A stretch of DNA of 64,000 bases. It comes from Vitis vinifera (lineage: Eukaryota; Streptophyta; Magnoliopsida; Vitales; Vitaceae). Positions 34,301 to 46,300 of this stretch are shown here, piece by piece (positions within the stretch are counted from its first letter, which is position 1; every line of letters starts with the position of its first letter). Where the stretch lies: assembly GCF_030704535.1 (NCBI RefSeq), contig NC_081815.1, positions 325,001-389,000 of the forward strand, written 5' to 3'. A program made the translations under genes and the position numbers. The notes under the pieces are model-generated. The model was not told the origin of the DNA. It saw nothing but the letters and a program-made list of their open reading frames with translations, and ran no database searches.

Positions 34301-37300
34301 TTTCATCACCCCTAACCTCCAAATTTGAAGTCCCACTGCTATAGCTTCTCAGAACCTTTTTCAAGAACCTAAGAGGGGTTTCCCACCATAATTGCAAGGA
34401 GAAAGTAGACGAGCCAACTACCACTTGAAACAACCTTGCCAAGGCTCTCAGGTCCAGCTTCACCAAAATCCTTGCCCACTGCAAGTATGATGAATAAGTC
34501 GTATCTTCATCCACTGCAACAAAACCTCGACAACAGTTCCCAATCTTCATGAACTCCTCCCAACTCCACATATGCAAAGGCAAACCCAACATTCTCATCC
34601 ACGCTTTCCTAATGGATCCCTCCTTTAACAAACACCCAGTCTTGAGCTTCCACCTTGCCGATTGCAAGATTTTCCCATTTTCCTCTAACAAGGACACTCT
34701 CTGCTTTAAAACAATCTTCAAAGGCAAACAAAAGTATTGCATCCCCAAACACCAAAATCTTTAGATCCCCTTTCAATGACTAGAGACCAGATGGCCAGTT
34801 TTTCAAAGCACACTACTCTGTTGCTAAGAAAAATCCCTCGACAAGTCTACTCACCAAATAGCGCCTGTAACTATCCTCTCTACTTTGAACCTCACTCTCC
34901 CCAAGATGAAGCTAAGCTTCATTTCCCACATGGTCCACATTTTCTCTATGTCTACAAGAGACTCACTTTTAGTTGCCATTCTTGAACTGTTCCATTTCTC
35001 AATTGAAAGGGCCACTCTCCTGGCCTTTGCTACAAGAACGACCTTTAACAGTCATAGCTTCTCTGCCAAAATGAGCCATCCCCCATGGACCCCTCCTTTT
35101 TGGAAAGACCAAAGAAAACCTCTTAGCCTCTACAATGATGATTGAGCACAAAATGAACCTTCCTGCCCCATTTGAGCGACACTCTTGCTCGAACTTCCTA
35201 CCTCCCTCCTCCCAAACTTTGTTCCACTTTTGCAGCTTGTTATCTCTATAGCAAAATTCCACCCCCTCTAATAAACATTTTAAGCTCAAATCCCTGAACC
35301 TAATCAAGGCTGAAAAGCCCCTTCCTTGTTCCATAATGACACCTCTTAACCCCTCACCGACCTCCTCTATAGAAATATCAAAAGACTTTTACTCCACTGC
35401 AAACCAGTACCAGCCTCCTCTCATCTCTCATCCCATACATATCTCTAATCCAACATCATCACACTCAATGGAGTGCCTAAACTTGTAAAGGTAACTAACA
35501 CTTACAAAGAAGAAAGGAAGTAAACACATCCTAGAATGACTCTAAAGGCCTCCATCTATCCTTGAAAATCTAGGCATTCCACTCTAACTAGATTACTCAG
35601 AGTAAAGCAAGTATGACTATTTGCCAAAGAACCCTACACGATGTTACCACCAAAACCCAAAAAGAAATTACCACATATTTGTTGCCTCTCTAAGAAGAAC
35701 CTAAGTAATTCTACCCACCATAGCCCAATTGGTCAGGGCGAATATTGGAAAGTGTGGTCCCAATAAATGGCACATGGTCCTGGATTTGAATCCCGCCACT
35801 GATGATACCCTGAATTTACTCGGTGCTGGTTGTTGCGGGGCGGTCAACACCCCAATGGAGAGTCCTAGGGGCTTAGCCATAGAAGGGTCCTTGATTTAAA
35901 TAAAATAAAAAAAAAAACCTAAGAAATTCTAGCTAGTAAAAGGAGTTTGTGTCACAAACCTATCACTATTGAATAGTGAAGGAAAGGCGATCAATTCTCC
36001 GAGTCTCCACTGCCCATATACATCAAAATCATACAGGACTAAGGGCTCTATAGAGCTTCCTCAGTTGCAACACAGCAACAGTAAACTTTTCTAGGCAAAA
36101 ACTTAGCCCTTACATGGGGCCTTTTGATTTCTAAATGAATATTTTGTGAAGATATGGTTGAGGGAGAGCAGGATAGCCAGAACAACAATTTTGGTTGAAA
36201 CCATAAAAAGGATCATGTAAATAACAACCATGAAGGGGTGAATATCCATACTTTAATGTCTGGGAAAGATACCTCTAAGTAGACATGAAATAGAGAAAGC
36301 AATAATAAGGAAAGGCCATTGATTTCTTTGTTTGACAAATTACAATGAAAATTAAGTTCCAAGATGTTGAGGAAGAGGAATGGTCTAGAGAGAGAGAGAT
36401 TGAAGACTCTAAACTAGAAGAGTAAATAGAGATTGGCGAATTGAATGCGCAAGGATTGATCTCTCCACCATAAATTTCTCAAAAACAATTTTTTGTGTCA
36501 TCTAATTTAGATCAAATAAAACTTGAAAAGTTAGGGAGGCCCTAGGTAATTGCTTTTCAAGGACAGCTGTGTGACACCTACCTTGATATTAGTATACTAT
36601 ACTTGAAAACTTATGCCATATTCTTGTTTCCTAATCATAATAATAATTTTAATTATAACAATTTTAATAATGATAACAATTTTAATAATAATAATAATTT
36701 GAATCCATTGTTTTGCTTCTTTCTTTCCTTTTTCTTTGGCTGGTACTTGGGTGGGGTTAGTGGGGAATTTGACTTAGGGGTTAGTTACTTAAATGCTTTG
36801 AGAGAATGCTTGCTAACCCTAATAAATTATGATACAAGTCCTATAAAACTTGATTATTTGTTTTGTAACTTTTGTTCAAATACTCAATACAAAATTTCAT
36901 GATGCAAGAGTGCTTACCGTGTGAAGAATTTCATGCTGATGAAGCTCTTGGTAGTTGATTCCTTGGGGCTCTTCTTAGCTAGAGGTTCAATGCTTTGCTG
37001 ATTTTTTGACTATGAACTATTTTATCTTCTAATTCTTCATAAAGAAAATGAGCCATTTATGTTCTATGCAAACAGTTGTTTAGAAAAACTCGCTTATTTG
37101 TTTTATTAAAATATTAACATAAAATTTTATAATTGAAAAAAGGGAGAGAAAAAAATCATTTGTGAAGATGAATCTTACTTATGGATAACAGCTAGAAGAG
37201 GGGGGGGGGGGGGGGGGCGGGGGGGGCGGGGGGGCTTTGAATAGGTGTTTTTTCAAAACAATTAGAAATGTTATCTCACAAATGCTCACAATGCCCCTAT

Positions 37301-40300
37301 TTTTCCTTATACAATGATCTTCTTTTTCAATCCTATGAACAAACAAGCAAATCGGAAGCAACAATGGATGCACCAACACTCTCCCAAACAAGTTATCAAA
37401 ATAAAAACTCTTTTTCACATGCCCCTTGTCATCAATCAACAACTAACATATATTTTGTTCTTTCAAAGACTCAATAGACACATTTCAGCTCATGCTCCAA
37501 TTAATTCAATCATCATAACGCAGTAAAAAATATCATAAACTCATGAAATGCTAATCAAAAGACAAGATAGAAAGGAGAGACAATGACACCAATTTTTTAA
37601 CATGGAAAACCTCCAAAGAGATAAAAAAAACCATGGACCTCAAGTAATCAAATAATCCACCATGAAGAAAAAAATAGCATAGTACAAGGTTTTACCTAGC
37701 CTAAGTCTTTCATCCTCTCCCGGACCACTTGCCTAGAACCTTCAAGCTTCAACTACCACCACTTTAGGAAAACACTTGGAATCCACTCCAAGTTTTGATC
37801 TCGGCCTCTTCTTGAGTCCACACAAGAAGAATCTTGGGTTTTACCCCAATAAGTTAGATATGAGAGCAATATGAGAGATAGGATGAAGAACACAATGAAT
37901 CAACCCATTTGGAACAAAGATTTTTCACTCAAAAATTGATTTTTAATTCAAACCCATAAATTTTCTCACAAGGCAAACACTCCCCAATATAGTAAGAGAA
38001 ACTTAAAGCTCAAAAACCCAGGATTTTTTCTCTTATAGTAGCCCACACCACATCTAGAAAGAGGGCTTAAGTATTAGGGTTTTGAAACTCATCCAATGGT
38101 TGAGAGTTGTTTGGAAAATCATGAAAATTCACAAGTGTGATCGAAGTTTGATAGATTGGATAAGACTGAAAAATTTGAGTTCAAGATAAACTGTTACCAT
38201 TTGGTTCGATCGATCAGAAGTTGATCCAAATGTTTTAAACACAATGTTTTACACTTTTAAGCTTCAATTTCATTTTCCAATAAAAGGATAAAAATTTAAA
38301 ATACAATTGATCACTATTTGTTATCATCCATCACCTCAAATGCACGTACCAATTCCTCTAGCCACCTTCAAACACGAACAATTTGGAAAAGGCAAATGTC
38401 CAAGAGAGGATTTGAAGAATATGAGCTACGAGGCAATGAGAATTTTGACCTGGAATTGCCAATACGCAAAATACGCTTATAATCTGCATTTGTTTCATGA
38501 AATTCATGGATGATTGATTGTCTAATTGTTGCCTGTGTAGAGATTGGGACTCCTCTATCTTAATATTGCTAAATGAATTCTCTCTCTGTTTTGATTTCTT
38601 GAAGTTTTCCTAGATTTTCTTTGTTATACATTTTTTAATGTGGTTGTTAAACTTTGCGTAATGCCTGAAGATGGCCTTGCACACCTTTATTTGTAAATTG
38701 CATGCATTTTTTTATTGTATACCTGTTTGCAGGTTGCTACCAGTTTTTATTCTCCAAACATGAATGTTGGCAATGAGAACTTTCTACCTCTGCTTAAACG
38801 GCTTGATGAGTGCATATCGTAAGTGTATTTTTTTAAATTAGTCCTTTGTGGATAATCTATGGTTCTGAGCTAGCTTTTTTAACCATGCTGATTATTAATG
38901 ATACCGACAATCACTGGCTTTTATGAGAATACAGTTTCTGTAGTTTGAAAAATTTTCCTTATCTTTATTTTTTTTACCATGCTTAGGTATGTTGAGAGCA
39001 ATCCACAGTATGCAGAATCAAGTGTTTACTTGGTCAAGTTCAGACAACTCCAGGTACTCAATTGACTATAATGTTATAACAGTTTTAAGTGGTTGATCAG
39101 GCGTAGTGATGGATGTCAATTTTCACTGTTCATTACTGGATGGGACTTTTTTTCTTTTAAGTTTTGTTTTGAATGCCAAAAGTCTAAAGACCACGTGCCT
39201 TGCATGCTTTTGACAGTCTCGAGCTTTGGGTATGATTCGCTCTCATGTAGTTTCTGTTCTCAAAAGTGCTTCTTCTCAGGTGAATTATTTTTATGAGTTG
39301 ACAGTTTACTATTTATGAATATGAATGGAAAAAGAAAAAGCTTTGTGATATGCTCTTTTGTTTCCTTCATCAGGTACAGGCAGCAATTCGGAGCAGTGGA
39401 GGCAGCAAAGCAGCTGTTTCCGAGAGTGTAGAGGCATCTGTCATTTATGTCCGCTTCAAGGCAGCAGCAAGTGAGGTAACCATTTCCTTTCTGCCTTCCT
39501 GTTGTTTTAGACAAAGTTGTCATGTTAGTGGGAGATGACTCAAAAAATTGAGCAAAATTATCAAGAGGCACTGTTATTGCCTTATGAGCCTCTCCCTGTT
39601 AATCAACAATTTCTTAGATGAGTTCCAATAGTCTAACCTCATGATTGGTGGTGACCACATGTCCGTTTCACGTTTCATGTTTCAACTCCAAAGCTTCATC
39701 AGGAGGTAACACACTGACTAGGGTTAACAGGGTTGGACTGGTATTAAATTTGGTGTAGAAAATGCAATTACCAGAAGAGTGTCTACTCAACTCCCTTGTT
39801 GGCTTGAAGTTTTGATGTTGAGACCCACATGTAGAACCCACAAGATGATGCAGCATGTATCTTAAAATATAATCAATAAATTTGGACTTCAATGATATTT
39901 CACTTGAAGAGGTTCTCAGGATAGTGGTTTCTTTGCAAAATACCCACTAGAGGTCTATAGCATGTGAGTGCATGAAAACCAGATGAAACTTGAAAAACCC
40001 ATTGAGAGGCACAGTCTATTGGATCACTACTAGAGAATAGAGGAGAGAAGGGAATTCAAATGTTATTTTTCATTGTGTCTGTAAGAAATAGAGAGAAAGG
40101 AAGTTAAGAGAAATGGTTAGCCCCACAGTTCCCTTTTTTTGAATTTTTTTCCCCACCAAGTTACCTCAATCTTGAGATGATTGTTTTGGAGTGCATGGAG
40201 GAAAAATGTTCTCATGTTACCCTTCTTCTATACTTTTCTTTTCTTTCATTTCCTTCTTTGGACAGGAACAAAAATTTAATGAAAAAGAAACCAGGAATAC

Positions 40301-43300
40301 ACTAGAAGTTTGGAAGATCCTTCAGAATCAAAGAGAAAATAAATCTAGAGAAGTAGGACATCCCTGGTAATACTATGGGGGAGGAGGTCAGTTCTCTAAA
40401 ATCAGTCGAGGAAATAGTTCCTTGTTGGCAAGCCTATTAGCTGCCTGATTAGCTAATTTAAGCCTCCATGCGAATGAATCATCTACAAAAGCCTCCCTAT
40501 CTTAAATCTTTGTCATCAGATTTATATCTCTTGGATGTGAGGAATTTATATGTTTCAACTTGATCTCTCTTAAGTAAAGGAGACTAACAGTTATAAGCGA
40601 TTGCAGCTAAAGCCGTTGTTGGAAGACATCGAAAGCAGATCATCAAGGAAAGAATATGTTCAGATTCTTTCAGAATGCCACAGACTGTATTGTGAACAGC
40701 GGTTTTCCTTGGTAACCTGGTGATTCATAATTTTATTCTTCATTCTAGTTGGTCATTTCACCCTAAATAAATGCTCTTGTTTCATGCTATCCAGATAAGA
40801 GGCATCGTGCATCAACGGATCTCTGAGTTTGCCAAGAAAGAGGCCTTGCCATCATTGACTAGATCTGGATGTGCATACCTAATGCAGGTGCTGTTGAGAT
40901 TACCAATTTTGTCGTTAGTTTCTGAGTGATTAAATATTGAAAATTTGCATCTTCAAGGCATGGATTACGTAAGCAGTTGAATATATTTGCTACTTTCTAC
41001 CCACAAAATCGAATGGTTGTGTTATCTCTTCAGTGGAGCCGAATTCTTCTATATACTCCGACAGGGTATATTTAATAAGTTTTCTTCTGAAACCCCATTC
41101 TCAGGAAAGAAATTTATACCTACATAGAAATTCTACACTGTGTTTTACTATTTTAATCTCAGTGATTGTATTTTCCTTCCTTATAAATTAAATGCTGGGA
41201 GTTTTTCCTCTTTGCTTGCTGCGCCTACATCTCTTGGCCAACAGACCCATATGAGCTATTTTATTTTTGAAAAGAAAAATGTCGGTGTTATTGGTCAGAG
41301 TTATTTATAAGGTTGGTCTGGACTTATTCTGACATGGTGCAATATGTGAAGCAAAATTGTAGCAAGGAAGAACTTACACTGGAGTTGTTTACTCTAGCCC
41401 TTTTTTTTCATTGTAAACAGAATTCCTAAGGGGGCGAAGGACTGACATTATTATTTCAAATGAAACGACATTATGCCATAAGAAAGACTCCTGATATAGT
41501 GTTGACTTGCATTTAATGTGTTTCATATCATCTAAACAATGTAGCATTTAATGTGTTTCATATCATCTAAACAATGTAGTCTGTGGTCCTACTTTATTTT
41601 CCAGATAGATCTGGAGCCGATGATAGCCTACTTCATTTCCAAGTCTTGTATTGATTATTGTGACAGTCTCCACAGATATATGCGTGCTAATAGTTATTAA
41701 CATGTGAATCTGTTTATAGATAAAACTTGCACATATGTATGGTGTATCATTTAAATATGCATATTATCAAATTGGTTTTTTCTCTGAAGAGTCTACTGCT
41801 GTCCCTGTTATAAACCTCTGTATTAGTGGAAAAGAACATAGATATCATATGAAAGATTTGAAGCCATTTTAATTGAAATTATTGTAAATGGCAGGTCTGT
41901 CAACTTGAGCACCAGCTCTTTGATCATTTTTTCCCTTCTTCTTCCGAGGATATTTCAAATTTAGCTCCATTAATAGATCCTCTGTAAGTTTCTTGAATGA
42001 TACTGTACAGCTACTTGTTTTTGCTTCATTTTTTCCTTAGCTTTTCCTATTATCTTCTTTTGAGTAGAGCTTTTGTGTTTAATTAACATAAGGTGTTAAA
42101 ATAACCGCACTGATAAACTTTAGGACAATGAATCGAAGTAACACCTTACTTTGCACAAGTATAAAGCTTTGGGTGATAACTTTTTTTCCCCTCCTCTCTT
42201 GAAACTTGGTGAATGGAAAGATGCTCTCTGGGTAGTATTCCTTTTTTTGCTTGGAAAGTGTCATAGAAATCAAATGAATGATTTGGGAAGGAGATTTCGC
42301 CGATGTTACCATGTTAATAAGTGGTGCTTTCCACAGGGAAATTGTCCTTGGAGGTATCAGCACAATGTTAAGAAATCTGTTCTAGTTGTTCTTTGTGAAT
42401 GTTTTCTGCTGTAATGAACAGCTAACCATGATATAGAGGTCCATGCAGAAAGAGGGTCTCCTTCTCTGACATTCTGAAAGTGATTACCTTCTCATTAAAT
42501 TTTTATGTTATAATTACTCTCTCGCTTTTCTACATTATCCCCTTTTCTGTTCTTTTTTCCCTTTCTGTTCTTTTCTTCATTGAGGGATTTCCCCTTTTCA
42601 AAACTCCCCTTATTCCTTAAATAATTGCATTTCTTATTTTAAAAAATGTTGAAATATCGGTCCTTGTTTAAAGGAAAAAAAATGGTTGTTCTGCAGTATG
42701 TTGCTTTTCTTTGTCTTTCATATATTTGTTTTCTGGCATCCACCCTCCTCTTTTTTACTTTAGAAATTTTTCTAAGAGGAAGTTTGGTCACCTGGACCTT
42801 ACTTTTATATCCTATGCTTATGATGTTGATTTGATTTGCAGGTGTACTTATTTGTATGATACACTTCGCCCAAAACTTATTCATGAAACAAATCTTGATT
42901 TTCTTTGCGAACTCATTGATATCCTTAAAGTTGAAGTTTTAGGAGAACAGATCAGTAGACGGGGTGAATCATTAGCTGGATTACGCCCCACATTGCATAG
43001 AATTCTAGCCGATGTTCATGAGCGATTGACTTTTCGTGCTCGAACACATATTCGTGATGAGGTGTGTATTCCACTTCAAATGCACTTTGTCAATATCTGC
43101 ACTTACTTTATCTTTTATTTACACAGATTGCTCCCTTTTGTTGTTAATTCTAGTTGTATTCTATGGATGGGCTTGTAAAACTTGTTTGTTGTTTTGTACT
43201 GTATTTGATGAGAAATTGGATGCTTACTAGCTGGAGGTGGAGTTTATCTCCTTCTGGGACTGTATTCTACATGTCATGACCTCATCTTTTCTTTTCTTTT

Positions 43301-46300
43301 TTTCTTTCTCGGATCATTATTTTTTTCTGATGAGCGGGCTGCATATATATGACCTCATTGTTGAGAGTCTTGAAATATCAGAGAAATTATGGAGATACCG
43401 TTTTTCCAATGGTTTTTGTCTCTGAAATATTGGTCATCATGAAGAATTTATTAGAATGATTCTTGATCATTTACTAGAAGCATTGGATTCAGATTTACTT
43501 GTGTACATATAAAATAACCAGCTTATGTGCTTCTGGAATATTGCACAAGTGTGTGAAAAGGTAAGAATGAAGAATTGATCTTCGGAAGTAGCTACACTTC
43601 ACTATCTGTTGCTCTGCATAATCTGTAATTTCATCAGACTTTTATGAATTTTCTTAGACATTCAAATTTGAAAAATCAATCCCATTCCGGAGGGAAGTTG
43701 AAAGAACTTACAAACACAAGTTTCACCTATGGTTTCAGATAAAAATGAATCAGACAATGTGAATTCATGTACTGATACCTGCATATGTTTTTGCAGTGTT
43801 TTTATCCGTGCTTACCTTTCTTTCTGGGAACATTTTCTTGTGAATTCCCATTGGTCCTCCATATACACTGGTCTTATTGTGAAGCTTTCTTTTTTCTTTT
43901 GTAGATTGCAAATTATCTTCCTTCTGAAGACGACTTGGATTACCCTGCAAAGCTGGAGCAATCTGCTGAGTCAAAATCAGGAACTACTTCTGTAGGGATC
44001 ACTTATCTTCCTTTTTGTTTTTTCAGTTTATATGGATGATTATGTGTTGTAAATTTTGATAGCTTCTATTTGTAAATTTCCCTGCTCTTTGTGGTCAAGT
44101 TGGAGGATTAGTTTAACTTCTAGGATTTTGTGTGAGTCCAGTTGCAAAATTTCATATATTTAGAGTGCATGAGTGGAGAACATATATGTTCTGTTTCTGT
44201 GCTTGTTTCTGGCTGATGTACTAACCTTTTTCTGATTTGCATGCATAGAACTTAATATATTTTTACTAAGCTTCATATCCTTTCTTCCCAATTGGTTATC
44301 AAATTGCAGGCTGATGAAAACCCAGATGTATTTAAAACTTGGTACCCCCCACTGGAGAAAACCTTGTCTTGCCTGTCGAAGTTGTATCGTTGTCTGGAAC
44401 CAGCAGTTTTCACTGGTTTAGCCCAGGTATTTGAGTGTTTGTGCAATCACTGTTCTTCAACTTCTTGGCTTGTGAATAAATATATTTTTTGCCTTTACCC
44501 TTTTTTTGATGCTCAGCTGCTTCTTTTATCCATCTATATCAGGAGGCAGTGGAAGTTTGCTCGCTATCTATCCAAGTGAGTAAGCTTTTCAGTAGTACTA
44601 TAAGTTTCAAATAATATTATGATAATATGCTAAAGAATAATTTGTAATCTGGTCAATGGCCCATAAATTGACTCCTCCATCAGGAGTAAATTTTCACTTC
44701 ACTGAACAGCTATATTTGATGTTCTGCAGTTTGTTCATATGTATGCACCACTTTGTAATTTATTCTTCCTTTTTTCTTTCAGAAAGCAAGCAAACTCGTT
44801 GTAAAGAGATCATCACCAATGGATGGACAGCTTTTCCTTATAAAGCATCTTCTTATTTTAAGGGAGCAGGTTATCTTCCCATTTTCTTTTCTTTTGTTTC
44901 CTAGGCAATTATTTGAATAAGTAAAACTGTATGACTAATATTTCCAAATTTTGATTTTCCAGATTGCTCCATTTGATATAGAATTTTCAGTCACACACAA
45001 AGAACTTGATTTCTCTCATTTACTGGTTTGTACCTCCAAATCTGATACTCTCCATGAGCTTAATGTGCCATTCACTGTTTTACCATTATGCATTGCAAAC
45101 TAATCACATGTTCTGGAGGTGAAGCTTTCCTTGATTTAAGTGCACTACATCAAGAATGAAAAAAAATTATTCTTGTGAACCACACAGAGTTTCTCTTGTG
45201 GAAGTAGGGAATTTTGTTCTACTGAAGTGGGTTGGGCCTGAAACCTGCTCTGTTCTTCAGTTTTGTTTATTTTGTGTACCTTATGAGTTTTAAATCCTTT
45301 TTGCTTGGGAGGATTACACAGAAACAGAGGGGTGGGAGAGAAATTTACTTCAATTTTATTTGAATCATGGTTAAGATAGTGCTGTCATTAGATGTCAAAA
45401 TTGTTACATGATTGTAATAATGATATCATGATCAGAGAGATTCCAAAGTAAGAAGTCTATCAAATGTTTAAAATGGATCATCTGAGGCCTAATTCGGGAT
45501 AGCTTTTTGTTTTTTGAGTCTGGCTAGAAGCTGAAGCTCAAGCTGAAGTGACGATATTGGCATTGTTAAAATTTCTTTAGACATGAAATAACTTCCCTAG
45601 GCCTTCTAGGGGAAGCAACGTTTTCTTAACTTATTAAACTCTTTTTATTATAACAAAATTACCCAAACCAGTATTTAAACTCTTACTGATCTTAGAAAAG
45701 AGCTTTTAGCTTCTCACAGATCAATCCAAACAGGGCCCAAGTATCGAAAACAACACTTCAATACTAAAAAAACTTTAGACTTGTACAAGTCTGACTGGCA
45801 CACCAATAGAAACCAAAAAAAAATGCTCAACTATATAATTGCTATGGAATGTCTTTTCTGGCATCTAAGTCTATTAAATAGAGATGTAGTCATTGTTTTA
45901 TATCTCTTACAAAAAGGAAGATTTTTTTTTTTTTTTTTAATGTAGTTTAAGTTTCATTTACAGGAGCATCTAAGACGCATACTTAGGGGTCAAGCCTCAC
46001 TATTCGACTGGTCAAGATCAACCTCATTGGCAAGGACCTTATCACCTCGAGTTTTGGAAAGTCAAATAGATGCCAAGAAGGTTTGTGACATTGCCTTTCA
46101 TTGATGATCTTATATCTTTAAAATGGTTGTCTTGAACATTTGTTGGTTAAAAGTTTTATTTTGGCTGCATTATCTTACAGAAAAATAGGTTCAGGAAATG
46201 TTTCTAAACCCCATGCTCATGTTTGAGCACAAGATCATGGATACTTCACTCCAAAAAAGGGAAAAGAAACAAAAAAAAAAAAAAAAAAAAACCTTCAAAA

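Larger units (their letters stand above)
29053..35443 (-). mobile_element. Degenerate LINE (L1/RTE-like non-LTR retrotransposon) in COG3 intron 7, antisense
   Basis: Minus-strand fragments, read from ~35.4 kb downward, follow LINE order. A DUF4283-like first-ORF domain lies at 34748-34215 ([19 protein letters not shown]). Endonuclease pieces are at 34114-33197, including [11 protein letters not shown] pieces include [20 protein letters not shown] (32757-32476) and [11 protein letters not shown] near 30700. A zinc-finger RVT tail is at 29469-29209. The 3' end TATCAAAAAAA appears as a plus-strand T run at 29053-29064. Stops and frame breaks are frequent, so it is inactive. Possible worn target duplications are AATCTCCAATCCAATA before the T run and ATCTCTAATCCAACAT near 35440. 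Confidence 0.8.

Noticed and set aside
29053..35443. Functional reverse transcriptase gene
   Set aside because: Frames are repeatedly broken and partly duplicated; no intact LINE protein remains.
37179..37442. Polyproline protein on the minus strand
   Set aside because: Product of the poly-G tract in COG3 intron 7; no support on either side.
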